Source: Alkalimarinus sediminis
GTDB lineage: Bacteria > Pseudomonadota > Gammaproteobacteria > Pseudomonadales > Oleiphilaceae
Assembly: GCF_026427595.1 (NCBI RefSeq)
Contig: NZ_CP101527.1
Span: 3,343,001-3,407,000 of the forward strand
Reading direction: 5' to 3'
DNA length: 64,000 bases
The position numbers and the translations under genes were made by a program. Shown one piece after another: positions 25,509-34,397 of the stretch (position 1 is the stretch's first letter; the number at the start of each line of letters is the position of its first letter). Under the pieces are notes generated by a model. It had not been told where the DNA came from, did no database searches, and worked only from the letters and a program-made list of their open reading frames with translations.

Positions 25509-26624
25509 ATGGAAATACAAACAGAAACTGATAAGCGTAAACAATTTGTTAATAACATGATGGAATCAGCCATCCGTATTGGATTGCTTTTTATTCTAAT
25601 TATCTGGACCTACGATATTATTAGGCCTTTCGTGATCCCGGTTTTATGGGGGGCCATTTTAGCCGTTGCCTTAATGCCCATCACTCAAAAGCTAGAAGCG
25701 GCGTTACAAGGCCGACGAGGGCTAACCGCCACTATTTTGGTGCTGCTGTGTATCACCTTATTGATCACGCCTTTTGTGATGGTGTCGGGCTCACTCATTG
25801 AAGTCGTCAGCCACTTTACCGAAGTATTTAAACAGGGCGAAATCAAAATACCGGGCCCCACACAAAAGGTGGCAGATATTCCTATTATTGGCAGTAAGCT
25901 ATTCGAAATTTGGTCACTGTTTTCTACTAACCTTGAAAAAGCCATCACCCACTTTCTGCCTGAAATAAAAACAGCTGCCGCCGCTATGGCATCTGTTGTG
26001 GGTAGCAGTCTATCAACGCTGTTGATGTTTATTGTTTCGTTAGCCATTGCTGCCGGTTTTATGGCTCACGCCGAAGCCTCTTCAGAAGCGCTTAAAAACG
26101 TCACCATACGCATCGTTGGCAAACATGGCGCAGAGTGGACATCGCTCACCGCAGCCACCATACGCAGCGTACTATTGGGTGTAGTGGGTGTTGCATTGAT
26201 TCAGGCTATATTAATTGGTGCCGCACTGTTTACCTTTAATGTACCGGCTGCAGGCCTGATTGCCATTGGCGTATTAATACTCGGTATTGCGCAGCTCCCT
26301 GCACTGATCGTAGTACTCCCTCTTATCGGCTATATGTTCTCTACGCAAGACACCACCACTGCAACGATATTCAGCGTTTGGGTATTTTTAGCAGGGCTCT
26401 CTGATAACTTCCTTAAACCGATGCTAATGGGTCGCGGCGTTGATATACCGATGCCGGTAATTCTATTTGGTGCTATTGGTGGGATGTTAGCGACTGGGAT
26501 AATCGGGTTGTTCTTAGGAGCTGTCATACTCGCAATTTGGTATGAGCTATTTTTAGCATGGCTACGGGCTGATGATGAAAAAGTACTAGCGCAGATTGAG
26601 GACACCTCAACTGCCGAGAAATAA
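25509..26624 (+). CDS. AI-2E family transporter (UPF0118)
   Basis: A 371-residue membrane protein with the family's helix layout: two N-terminal helices, a long extramembrane segment (about residues 95-165) and a C-terminal bundle. The latter includes the conserved PVILFGAIGGMLATGIIGLFLG region. Members export autoinducer-2-like molecules or act as Na+/H+ antiporters, so the substrate cannot be called. Last gene of the six-gene efflux run. A shared hairpin ends it against the convergent desT. Confidence 0.88.
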   Translation: MEIQTETDKRKQFVNNMMESAIRIGLLFILIIWTYDIIRPFVIPVLWGAILAVALMPITQKLEAALQGRRGLTATILVLLCITLLITPFVMVSGSLIEVVSHFTEVFKQGEIKIPGPTQKVADIPIIGSKLFEIWSLFSTNLEKAITHFLPEIKTAAAAMASVVGSSLSTLLMFIVSLAIAAGFMAHAEASSEALKNVTIRIVGKHGAEWTSLTAATIRSVLLGVVGVALIQAILIGAALFTFNVPAAGLIAIGVLILGIAQLPALIVVLPLIGYMFSTQDTTTATIFSVWVFLAGLSDNFLKPMLMGRGVDIPMPVILFGAIGGMLATGIIGLFLGAVILAIWYELFLAWLRADDEKVLAQIEDTSTAEK

Positions 26625-26650
26625 ATAGCTCATAGCATTCCATGTTACCT

Positions 26651-26686
26651 GCCAGAGTAACGAGCCATATGGGTCATTACTCTGGC
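26651..26686. terminator. Bidirectional hairpin between AI-2E transporter and desT
   Basis: GCCAGAGTAA (26651-26660) and TTACTCTGGC (26677-26686) form a perfect 10-bp stem around a 16-base loop between convergent genes. The right arm includes the last codons and stop of desT. Confidence 0.6.
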
Positions 26687-27300
26687 GAGCGCCATGCTCC
26701 CGCACCTAACCATATCAGTCTTAGCTTCTTCTCTGTCTTCTTTACAAACTCTTGTTGGTAGCTAGCAGAGACATCTACCAAATCGAGAATATCAATCGTT
26801 GTCTCAGCCACCGTTGCCACTATTAATTCTGAAATCATATCCAGGTCTTCACTGCCAATACGGGGTAACATTGGCGATAAACGAATGTCTGAAGCTAGCT
26901 CATTGGCAAAAAATTTAAGCTCATTACGAATTGCGCTTCGCAACGCATGAGTACCACCTGTTCGACTCTGCGCCATAAAATGAAAGTGGTTAGGATGCTT
27001 GATTACAAAGTCAACATAGACGTCAATAGAACTACGAATATAACCATCAAAACTACCATCATGCTGTCGGGTTGCTCGCATCAGCTTTCTTAATAGCATG
27101 CCAAGCTCATCGACCAGATTTAGGCCCAGTTCTTCCATATCGGTAAAGTGTCGATAAAATGAAGTCGGAACAACGCCGGCATTTTTAGCCACCTCTCGGA
27201 GACTAATACTAGAAAAGTTGTCTCCCTTACCTACCAACATCAGTGCGGCATCCATTAAAGATTTTCTGGTTTGGCGCTTTTTATCTTCTCTACTTAACAT
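26677..27300 (-). CDS. desT: TetR-family repressor of fatty-acid desaturation (DesT/FabR-like)
   Basis: A 207-residue TetR regulator from the ATG at 27300; an ATG at 27339 would add 13 residues. The N-terminal HTH is SISLREVAKNAGVVPTSFYRHF. The C-terminal ligand domain resembles DesT/FabR (NHFHFMAQSRTGG, AETTIDILD). DesT senses the ratio of unsaturated to saturated acyl-CoA and represses the desaturase operon. It faces the ferredoxin reductase/desaturase pair, as in Pseudomonas, and three DesT-like palindromes lie in the shared control region, one of them just upstream of this gene (autoregulation). Confidence 0.85.
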   Translation of the reverse strand: MLSREDKKRQTRKSLMDAALMLVGKGDNFSSISLREVAKNAGVVPTSFYRHFTDMEELGLNLVDELGMLLRKLMRATRQHDGSFDGYIRSSIDVYVDFVIKHPNHFHFMAQSRTGGTHALRSAIRNELKFFANELASDIRLSPMLPRIGSEDLDMISELIVATVAETTIDILDLVDVSASYQQEFVKKTEKKLRLIWLGAGAWRSPE

Positions 27301-27341
27301 TAATAAATTCCGGGGATAGTGCTGATAGACCCGCTCCATGG

Positions 27342-27357
27342 GTGTTCACTCGTACAC
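27342..27357. promoter_or_regulatory. DesT-like operator upstream of desT
   Basis: GTGTTC-ACTC-GTACAC, a 6-4-6 palindrome with one imperfect pair, same architecture as the two sites at 27511 and 27552. It lies 42 bp upstream of the chosen desT start and is a likely autoregulatory site. Confidence 0.55.
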
Positions 27358-27510
27358 TTTAATAACTCATTCAGACATCAATTAAAAACAGCGCACTTCC
27401 TGGCGACATAATATCGGTAATACCTGCCATTTTAAAGACTATTTTTTAATTCAATCTTCTACACCAAGTTAGTCATCGCTTTCATAGTTATCTATTCAAT
27501 CAATATTTTA

Positions 27511-27526
27511 GTGTACAACCGTTGAC
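27511..27526. promoter_or_regulatory. DesT-like operator over the -35 of the desaturase promoter
   Basis: GTGTACAACCGTTGAC keeps the GT....AC frame of DesT/FabR sites on both arms, with two imperfect pairs. It overlaps the TTGACT -35 box at 27522-27527, so binding would block RNA polymerase. Confidence 0.5.
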
Positions 27527-27550
27527 TGATATTATTTTATTCTTTACATT
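27522..27550 (+). promoter_or_regulatory. Sigma-70 promoter of the ferredoxin reductase/desaturase operon
   Basis: TTGACT (27522-27527), a 17-bp spacer, TACATT (27545-27550). It is flanked by DesT-like operators on both sides. Leader length to the ATG at 27596 is about 40 bases. Confidence 0.6.
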
Positions 27551-27551
27551 A

Positions 27552-27567
27552 GTGGACTGTTGTACAC
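27552..27567. promoter_or_regulatory. DesT-like operator over the desaturase transcript start
   Basis: GTGGAC-TGTT-GTACAC, one mismatch from a perfect 6-4-6 palindrome, directly downstream of the -10 box. It is centred 41 bp from the upstream operator. Confidence 0.6.
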
Positions 27568-27595
27568 CAAAATATTTTATGATCAGGACAAGATA

Positions 27596-28717
27596 ATGCA
27601 AAACCCACTATCTAACGCAACTCAGTATATAACCACTCTTGCGATCAGGTTTTGGCAGCAAGAAGGGACACTGCAAACATATCTCGATTTTCTATTATCT
27701 GAGATTGACCCTATGCTGAGCCGTAAACGAAATGTTGCTGAAGTTATCCAGATAATTGACGAAACAGCCGATACAAAAACATTCGTTCTTCGTCCCTCAA
27801 GTCGCTGGCAGGGATTTGTCGCAGGGCAATATATAAACGTTGAAACCGAAATTAACGGTGTGATGATTCGTCGTAATTACTCAATCTCATGTGCGCCAAA
27901 ATTATTCAGAGAGCAGCAGCTAATCAGTATCACCGTGAAGAAAATAGAGGGAGGACGAGCTTCAACTCACCTACATGAGCGGTTGATCGTTGGCGACACA
28001 CTTACTATAGGTCTCGCCAGCGGTGACTTCACCCTTCAGCAACCAATATCAACTCAACCGCCTGCAAAGCCGCTGTTTATTGCAGCAGGCAGCGGTATCA
28101 CGCCCATCATGTCGATGATCAAGCAAATTAAAGAAGAGACGCCGGAGCAGTCAATTTCACTTATTTATTACGTTAATAATCCACAAGCACTGATTTTTGA
28201 GTCTCAGCTACAAACCCTATCGAAAAGCATGCCAAACTTTTCATTCTACCCACACTTTACCGAATCAGAGGGTTACATCACCTCACAGCAGTTGCAATTG
28301 GATTGTCCTGACATAGCAGAGCGAACGCTTTACCTCTGCGGACCACAAGGGTTTATGAAATCAGCAAGCGCACACTGCCTTGATCTGGGGCTTGCGCCTG
28401 AAAGAATGCATCAAGAAAGCTTCGGCAGCTATGTGCCCGCAAACTTTCAACCAGGCACCGCTGGTCAAATTCGTTTTTTGAACTCCGGCAAATACATTGA
28501 GTCAAATGGCAAAAAAACAGTATTAGAGCTCGCAGAGTCTGCAGGGTTAAATCCGAAATACGGATGCCGCAGCGGTATTTGTCACGAATGTAAGTGCACC
28601 AAAAGCACTGGACAAGTACTTAACCGGTTAACAGGTGAACTCATACCAGACGATCAAACTCATATACAAGCCTGCATATCCATTCCCGTGGGCGATCTAT
28701 CAATCGAAAGCTTGTAA
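27596..28717 (+). CDS. Ferredoxin reductase partner of the desaturase (DesB/DesC-like)
   Basis: A 373-residue flavin/iron-sulfur reductase. The FAD domain has RRNYSISCAP. The NAD(P)H domain has FIAAGSGITPIMSMI and LCGPQGFM. The C-terminal plant-type 2Fe-2S domain carries the Cys cluster CRSGICHECKC plus a distal Cys in QACIS. It passes electrons from NAD(P)H to the desaturase encoded 64 bp downstream. The ATG at 27596 follows AGGA by 8 bases. Controlled by the divergent DesT through operators around its promoter (inferred from sites). Confidence 0.9.
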   Translation: MQNPLSNATQYITTLAIRFWQQEGTLQTYLDFLLSEIDPMLSRKRNVAEVIQIIDETADTKTFVLRPSSRWQGFVAGQYINVETEINGVMIRRNYSISCAPKLFREQQLISITVKKIEGGRASTHLHERLIVGDTLTIGLASGDFTLQQPISTQPPAKPLFIAAGSGITPIMSMIKQIKEETPEQSISLIYYVNNPQALIFESQLQTLSKSMPNFSFYPHFTESEGYITSQQLQLDCPDIAERTLYLCGPQGFMKSASAHCLDLGLAPERMHQESFGSYVPANFQPGTAGQIRFLNSGKYIESNGKKTVLELAESAGLNPKYGCRSGICHECKCTKSTGQVLNRLTGELIPDDQTHIQACISIPVGDLSIESL

Positions 28718-28781
28718 GAGACATTAAGCCGGCCATGATAAACCTCGCCAGCACAAGCCTTAGAAAGAAAGGAAATTCCTT

Positions 28782-29888
28782 ATGGACATGAAAACCAACA
28801 TACTACATACCCTCTCGCACCAAGAACTTGAATGTTTTGGCGATGAGTTAGATAAGCTCCGTCAGGAGGTTATCGCTGACCTTGGAAAAAGAGATGCCGA
28901 CCATATTCGCAATATTATTCAAAAACAGCGTTATAGCGAAATCGCCGGTCGAGCACTCATACATTTTAGTCTCAACCCCATCTCATGGGCTGCGGGTGTA
29001 GGACTTCTATCAACCGCCAAAATCCTTGAGAATATGGAGATTGGGCATAATGTCATGCACGGTCAATATGACTGGATGAATGACCCTCAGCTAAACTCTC
29101 AAACTTATGAGTGGGACACCGTCTGTGACTCTGAATCTTGGCGCAACACCCACAACTTTGAACATCATACTTACACCAATATTCTAGGCAAAGACCGGGA
29201 TTATGGCTATGCAGTACTTCGATTAACCGATGATGAACCCTGGAAGCCAAGACACCTTTTTCAGTTCATTAATTACGGCCTGCTTAGTATTTTTTTCCAA
29301 TGGGGCGTTGGACTTCATGAACTGGAAACAGAGAAGTTAAGGAGTGGCGAGATCACGTGGAAAGATAAACTTCCTTTCATCAAACGTTTCACTAAAAAGG
29401 CGGCAAAACAGGTCTCAAAAGATTACATACTCTTTCCACTATTGGCAGGACCGGCGGCACCTAAAGTTCTTATAGGTAACATGCTAGCCAACCTAAATCG
29501 AAATTTATGGACATCCACAATCATCTTTTGCGGCCACTTTACCGAGAAGGCTCAGACCTTTAGAGAGGATGAGTGTGAGAATGAAACTCGCGGTATGTGG
29601 TATTACCGACAGTTATTAGGCTCGAGTAATTTCACGGGCGGTAAATGGCTGCATATAATGAGTGGCCACTTAAGCTACCAAATCGAACACCATATGTTCC
29701 CTGACATTCCGGCCCACCGTTACCCGGAAATGGCGACCAAGGTACAACAACTATGTGAGAAATATGATATACCGTATAACACAGGGTCGTTCGGAAGCCA
29801 GTTCAAGACGGTATTAGCAAGAATCGCACGCTACTCGCTCCCCCCTAAAAAGTCAGCGCCGCTCTCGCCATCGGTCAGCGGACCATAG
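28782..29888 (+). CDS. Membrane fatty-acid desaturase (acyl-CoA delta-9 type)
   Basis: A 368-residue di-iron desaturase with the three histidine boxes: HNVMH (89-93), HNFEHH (124-129) and QIEHH near residue 305. Hydrophobic segments are at about 58-85 and between the second and third boxes. It introduces a double bond into saturated acyl chains using electrons from the adjacent ferredoxin reductase, adjusting membrane fluidity. AAGGAAA precedes the start. The two genes downstream may belong to the same unit. Confidence 0.9.
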   Translation: MDMKTNILHTLSHQELECFGDELDKLRQEVIADLGKRDADHIRNIIQKQRYSEIAGRALIHFSLNPISWAAGVGLLSTAKILENMEIGHNVMHGQYDWMNDPQLNSQTYEWDTVCDSESWRNTHNFEHHTYTNILGKDRDYGYAVLRLTDDEPWKPRHLFQFINYGLLSIFFQWGVGLHELETEKLRSGEITWKDKLPFIKRFTKKAAKQVSKDYILFPLLAGPAAPKVLIGNMLANLNRNLWTSTIIFCGHFTEKAQTFREDECENETRGMWYYRQLLGSSNFTGGKWLHIMSGHLSYQIEHHMFPDIPAHRYPEMATKVQQLCEKYDIPYNTGSFGSQFKTVLARIARYSLPPKKSAPLSPSVSGP

Positions 29889-29942
29889 AATAGAGCCGTA
29901 TAAAATAGAACTATATAGAATAGAACCATTAAGGAGACCATT

Positions 29943-30269
29943 ATGGCAAACCTACTCCAGAATCTAGAGCTAGCCAAAGACGTTGCACAAACCGCTATTG
30001 ATAACACTGTTACCGCAGTTGAAAGCGTTCATACGGTCATTGCCGATACCAGCTATAGCATTCTCAACCAAGGGGTTGTAGACGAAAAACGTCTCAATAC
30101 ATTAAAAGAAAAACACGACCTTTCAGCCAGCAAAGTGTACTCGGCAATCAGAGATGTGAACCAAAACCTGGGCCAATTGGCATCAGACTATTTTGGATCC
30201 CTTGAAGACAGAGCCCATGCCTCAGAGGTCATGACCAAGAACAATCAGAAAGACAAAAAAACGTCTTAA
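29943..30269 (+). CDS. Small helical protein of unknown function downstream of the desaturase
   Basis: Not recognised. A 108-residue protein, almost entirely predicted helix, no Cys, no signal peptide and no membrane segment, with an acidic/basic tail (NQKDKKTS). Amphipathic stretches such as AKDVAQTAIDNTVTAVESV resemble the style of phasins or lipid-droplet-binding proteins, but no family motif supports that. It has a strong AAGGAGACC site and follows the desaturase by 54 bp. The gap contains an imperfect duplicated TATAGAATAGAAC. The next gene starts 23 bp later. Confidence 0.6.
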   Translation: MANLLQNLELAKDVAQTAIDNTVTAVESVHTVIADTSYSILNQGVVDEKRLNTLKEKHDLSASKVYSAIRDVNQNLGQLASDYFGSLEDRAHASEVMTKNNQKDKKTS

Positions 30270-30292
30270 AAACAGTTAACTGGAATTAACGT

Positions 30293-31336
30293 ATGGCTAA
30301 GAGCACCCTTTCTCCTGAAGATATCGCAAGTCACTTGCTAGAGCTTCATGTGCAGCATGAAATGGCCGCATTGAACGACACTACTTTTATCAAATGGCTT
30401 GAAGAAGAGTCTGAAACCATTTTTACATGGCTCAAGACCGTTAAGCTTAACCAGCTAGTAACACAACAGTCTATCAATGAAACCATTCACGCGAACGTAG
30501 TTGAACGAGAGATTCCTGGCAGTATTGCCGAAGTAGCGGGTGAAGCCGCCACTAAACTCTTCACCTCTGACCAACATAAAAACACACTGCTTAATGAGAT
30601 TATGACGACTCAAGAGGTTGAAGAGTTTGTTGATAAAGCGCTTGAACTTCAGGAGCAGCGAAGAGAAGGACTTAACCGAATCATAGATCTTCCGATCTAC
30701 ACCGATCTTATTTCAGGTGTACTCTATCAGGCTATTGTTCGCTACATCTACGACAACAACGTCTTAAGCAAAAAGGTGCCAGGCGTTGCCTCAATGTTAA
30801 AATTTGGCAGCAGCGTGATCAGTAAAACCGTACCTAAACTTGAAGGGGCGGTTGAAGATAATGTTAAGAGCTACATCAGTAACAATCTTGGCCTGATCAT
30901 CACTGAAAGTAAGTCATTTCTGGAAAATAACATGACCGATGAAGAGCTTAAAACATCGGCCATGGACCTATGGGACTTTGTTGAATCAAAATCTCTCGGC
31001 GAGCTTCAGACCGGAATAGACAGCATGGATCTATCAGAGTTTGTCGTACTGGGTTATGAGTTTTGGTTGCGATTTCGCAAGTCTGAATACTTCAAGCAGA
31101 GCTATGAGTTAATCGTAGCGTATTTCTATGAGAAATATGGTAATGCGAAGTTATCCGTGTTGTTTGATGACTTTTTGGTAACGCCTGAAAGAGTAAAAGA
31201 AGAAGCAGAGCGATTTGCGCCTAAGATATTGGCCAAATTGAAAAAGAGCGGTCAGCTAGAAGGTCTTATAAGGCGACGTTTAGAGTCATTCTACAACTCT
31301 GATACAGCGCTTAAATACTTAGCCAAAATGGACTAA
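30293..31336 (+). CDS. Conserved-looking soluble protein of unknown function
   Basis: Not recognised. A 347-residue, mostly helical protein without a signal peptide or cysteines. A central region (about residues 120-200) is more hydrophobic (GVLYQAIVRYIYDNN, PGVASMLKFGSSVISKTVPKLEG) and might associate with membranes or lipid surfaces. The position behind the desaturase and the small helical protein suggests a role in lipid handling, which is inference only. A long hairpin (GTGACAGTCAG ... CTGACTGTGTCAC, 31381-31423) follows the gene. Confidence 0.65.
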   Translation: MAKSTLSPEDIASHLLELHVQHEMAALNDTTFIKWLEEESETIFTWLKTVKLNQLVTQQSINETIHANVVEREIPGSIAEVAGEAATKLFTSDQHKNTLLNEIMTTQEVEEFVDKALELQEQRREGLNRIIDLPIYTDLISGVLYQAIVRYIYDNNVLSKKVPGVASMLKFGSSVISKTVPKLEGAVEDNVKSYISNNLGLIITESKSFLENNMTDEELKTSAMDLWDFVESKSLGELQTGIDSMDLSEFVVLGYEFWLRFRKSEYFKQSYELIVAYFYEKYGNAKLSVLFDDFLVTPERVKEEAERFAPKILAKLKKSGQLEGLIRRRLESFYNSDTALKYLAKMD

Positions 31337-31380
31337 CGCGCTGCTGCTACGAGCCTCTAACATTTGATCATGCTTGTAAA

Positions 31381-31423
31381 GTGACAGTCAGTCACCATAT
31401 TATGGGTGGGCTGACTGTGTCAC
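31381..31423 (+). terminator. Long hairpin after the unknown 347-residue protein
   Basis: ACAGTCAG and CTGACTGT pair perfectly with outer GTG/CAC partly extending the stem. No T-run follows, so it may end or attenuate transcription ahead of the lipase-like gene. Confidence 0.4.
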
Positions 31424-31437
31424 ACTAGGTAAATAGA

Positions 31438-32229
31438 ATGATTAAAACAATTCAGGTTTTTATTTCAATAGCATTGCTTGCACTACTCTCGGCTTGTGCA
31501 AGCAAACCAATAGAACAGCATAAAGAGAGTATCACAGCCAGTAAGAGTGAGTGTGTCGTTTTATTGCACGGGCTATGGCGCAGCGGGTTTGCCATGCGTA
31601 GTATTGCTAGCGATCTTGAAGATTATGGTTTCCACACCGTCAGTATCGACTACCCCTCTACAGAAATGGAGATCCCGCTACTTGCAGAAAATTTTGTTCC
31701 TGATGGCATTAAACAGTGTCAACAGACCGGTGCCGATAGAATTCATTTAGTCACCCACTCTATGGGGGGCATTCTGGCGCGCCAATACCTTCAAAACCAT
31801 AGGCTTCCTGAGGGTAGTCGAGTAGTCATGTTGAGCCCCCCAAACCAAGGCTCTGATATAAGCAAAAAATTTAACGGTAAGCGATGGTATCAGTGGTTAG
31901 TTGGCCCAGCAGGTGCATCGTTGACCCAAAGCAATAACGGTATAATTAGCCAATTATCAGAAGTAGATGAGCCCATTGGCGTAATTGCCGCCTACCGTAA
32001 TTGGAGTTTGTGGCCAGAAAGTTGGCTACCAACCCCTAACGATGGAACCGTGTCGGTAAAGAATATGATGCTCAAAGAGATGGATGATGTCATCTTGGTG
32101 AAGAGCGGGCATGCTACCATGCGTTATAAAGACGAAATACATCACCAGATACGCCACTTTATTCAAACGGGCGCTTTTGACCACAACACCTTAGAAGGTG
32201 TTGCTAATGCCGGCCTGATGACGCAATAA
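31438..32229 (+). CDS. Lipase-like alpha/beta-hydrolase lipoprotein
   Basis: A 263-residue protein with a lipoprotein signal peptide (lipobox LLSAC near residue 20). The alpha/beta-hydrolase core has the oxyanion-region motif VVLLHGLWRSG, the nucleophile elbow THSMGG and a likely catalytic His in KSGHATM near residue 225. The probable acid is Asp in PNDGTV. It resembles triacylglycerol-lipase/PGAP1-like esterases. It would act at the cell envelope on lipids or esters. Its position after the desaturase group fits lipid metabolism. Confidence 0.82.
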   Translation: MIKTIQVFISIALLALLSACASKPIEQHKESITASKSECVVLLHGLWRSGFAMRSIASDLEDYGFHTVSIDYPSTEMEIPLLAENFVPDGIKQCQQTGADRIHLVTHSMGGILARQYLQNHRLPEGSRVVMLSPPNQGSDISKKFNGKRWYQWLVGPAGASLTQSNNGIISQLSEVDEPIGVIAAYRNWSLWPESWLPTPNDGTVSVKNMMLKEMDDVILVKSGHATMRYKDEIHHQIRHFIQTGAFDHNTLEGVANAGLMTQ

Positions 32230-32495
32230 CATCCCTCCCTGCTGCTCACTTTGCTATTAATATTTAAGCACAGGTTCACCCCGCCCCATAAGCGCCGAGG
32301 CGACATCTTGACCTTTTTGAGCTCGATGCCGAGGAGCTCATAACAGATACAAATTAACAATAAGCCTTAGTGGCCATTGATTTTCATCGCACTCCCAATA
32401 AACTTAACTATAATCAAGGAAACAATTTCCATAACCTGAAATTAACCTCTCCCCAAACAATAACAACTAACACCCACTGAGGTCACGGTCACCCA

Positions 32496-34337
32496 ATGCT
32501 ATTAAGGGCAAACACACAATTAGAGCTGTACCGCTTTGCTAATAAAGTGGCGGCTTTTGTGCTCATTGTTTTTGCTTATAGCTGTTTAACTGCCTCAGTC
32601 GGATTAGCCGAAGAAACAAGTCTCCCCCAAGAAAGACAAATTATCACCAGTGAATGGTCATATCACTGGGGGGATTTACCCAAAGACAACTTAAATAACC
32701 AGTGGGACTATAACAATGTTCAGTGGAAGCAGACCTCCACTCCCGGCAACATCCCAGGCCGTACCGATGAAAAAATAGTATGGCTTAAAGTCGACCTCCC
32801 CCAAAAAGGGTGGCGCGACCCTTATCTGTTTATCACCAGTGCAGACCTTACCATTCAGGCGTTTCAGAACGACCAGAAGATATATCAATTTGGTAATATC
32901 GATGACCAAGGGAATAGCAAGTTTGAAGGTTGGCCTTGGCATATTATTCGTCTACCCGACAACTACCAAAACCATTCGCTCTACCTTCGCATATACTCAG
33001 ACTACCCCTATATCGGGTTATCAGGCGAGATTTCTATTGGTGATCGGTTTGATCTATTAAATGAGGTCTATCACCGAGGCATTGCAGGGCTGTCGTTTAC
33101 CCTTATTGTACTTTTAGCTGGTGTTATAAGCGCGATCATGGGGGTGATAAAAAAAGATCGAGGCGCAGCAATCTGTACAGGTCTGCTATCATTTAATTTG
33201 GCCTTGATGATGTTTGCAGAAAATGAACTCAGCCAAGTAGTCTGGTTTGAGCCTTTATTCTGGCGATATGTCGCAGCGTTTTGCTATTTTTTAGTCCCCG
33301 GTTTTCTGGCCGGTATCGTGTTGGCCTGGTGTAAAGACAAAACCCCTAAAGTGGCATTTGGCGTTCTCATCACCACTGCACTCTTTTTCATCACCGTGGC
33401 AACGCTATCCACATTCACTGACTTTAACTTTATTAATGCCTATCCATACTTTGATCTACTCTTTATCATATTGGTCTTGGCGCTTGTACTCGGCTGTTTA
33501 AAACAGTTTAAAGAGCTAGGTTTACCAGGAATATTAATGTCGTTTGGCATTATGACCCTCTTTATATCACTACTGCTCGACATGCTAAGTGCCCACGATC
33601 TAATTGACTGGATCGGTCACGCGGGTCAATGGGGGCTAGTCTCTTTTACACTAACCTCTCTTGCAATCTACCTAGTTCAAGATTGGAAACAGCAAATAGC
33701 GCTGACCAAACTAACGGAACATTTAGAGGCAGAAGTGGAGGTTCGAACAAGAGAGTTACAATCGAACAAAAAACAGCTTGAACAATTGGCTCGTGAAGAC
33801 TTCTTAACTTCACTGCTTAATCGGCGAGCCTTCTCTGAGTCAGCCTTGATCGAAGTATCGAACGCCATCCGTTTTAACCATCCACTCTCGCTGCTGCTGT
33901 TCGACATAGATCACTTTAAAGAGATTAATGACCAATATGGCCATAGTGTTGGAGACAAAGTACTAAAAGCAATCGCGACAACCTCTAAAGAGAGCTGTCG
34001 AGAAGGCGAGCTTGTTTGTCGTTTTGGTGGCGAAGAGTTCGTTATTTTACTCCATGCAACAGACTCCGATTACGCCCCAATCCTGGCGGAGCGCCTACGC
34101 GAAAAAATCAATAAAATTGCAATACAAGTCGATGAAACAACAGTCTCCATCACCGCGAGCTTCGGGCTAATTTGCATGAATACCCCCCATCAATTTGAAG
34201 GTAGCGCCGAACAATTGTTAGAAAAACTATTGGCCGCTGCCGACAAAGTCATGTATGAAGTAAAAGTATCTGGCAGAGATGCTGTAAAGGTCTGTGACCT
34301 TTCACCTGATATAGAACTACACGCTCGGGTTAGTTAA
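32496..34337 (+). CDS. 7TM-sensor diguanylate cyclase (7TMR-DISM type, GGDEF)
   Basis: A 613-residue protein. A signal peptide or first helix comes first, then a periplasmic 7TMR-DISMED2-like domain with beta sandwich (VWLKVDLPQKGWRDP), seven membrane helices at about residues 195-390, a coiled linker and a C-terminal GGDEF domain. The active site is RFGGEEFVI. No RxxD inhibitory site is obvious five residues before it. It makes c-di-GMP in response to an unknown extracellular ligand. Monocistronic; 266 bp of gene-free DNA with a GAGCTC inverted repeat precede it. Confidence 0.9.
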   Translation: MLLRANTQLELYRFANKVAAFVLIVFAYSCLTASVGLAEETSLPQERQIITSEWSYHWGDLPKDNLNNQWDYNNVQWKQTSTPGNIPGRTDEKIVWLKVDLPQKGWRDPYLFITSADLTIQAFQNDQKIYQFGNIDDQGNSKFEGWPWHIIRLPDNYQNHSLYLRIYSDYPYIGLSGEISIGDRFDLLNEVYHRGIAGLSFTLIVLLAGVISAIMGVIKKDRGAAICTGLLSFNLALMMFAENELSQVVWFEPLFWRYVAAFCYFLVPGFLAGIVLAWCKDKTPKVAFGVLITTALFFITVATLSTFTDFNFINAYPYFDLLFIILVLALVLGCLKQFKELGLPGILMSFGIMTLFISLLLDMLSAHDLIDWIGHAGQWGLVSFTLTSLAIYLVQDWKQQIALTKLTEHLEAEVEVRTRELQSNKKQLEQLAREDFLTSLLNRRAFSESALIEVSNAIRFNHPLSLLLFDIDHFKEINDQYGHSVGDKVLKAIATTSKESCREGELVCRFGGEEFVILLHATDSDYAPILAERLREKINKIAIQVDETTVSITASFGLICMNTPHQFEGSAEQLLEKLLAAADKVMYEVKVSGRDAVKVCDLSPDIELHARVS

Positions 34338-34397
34338 TGCACCAAAGTGCCACAACCCCATATACAAACCAACAAACAGTCCTCTCAAAGGGTAACT

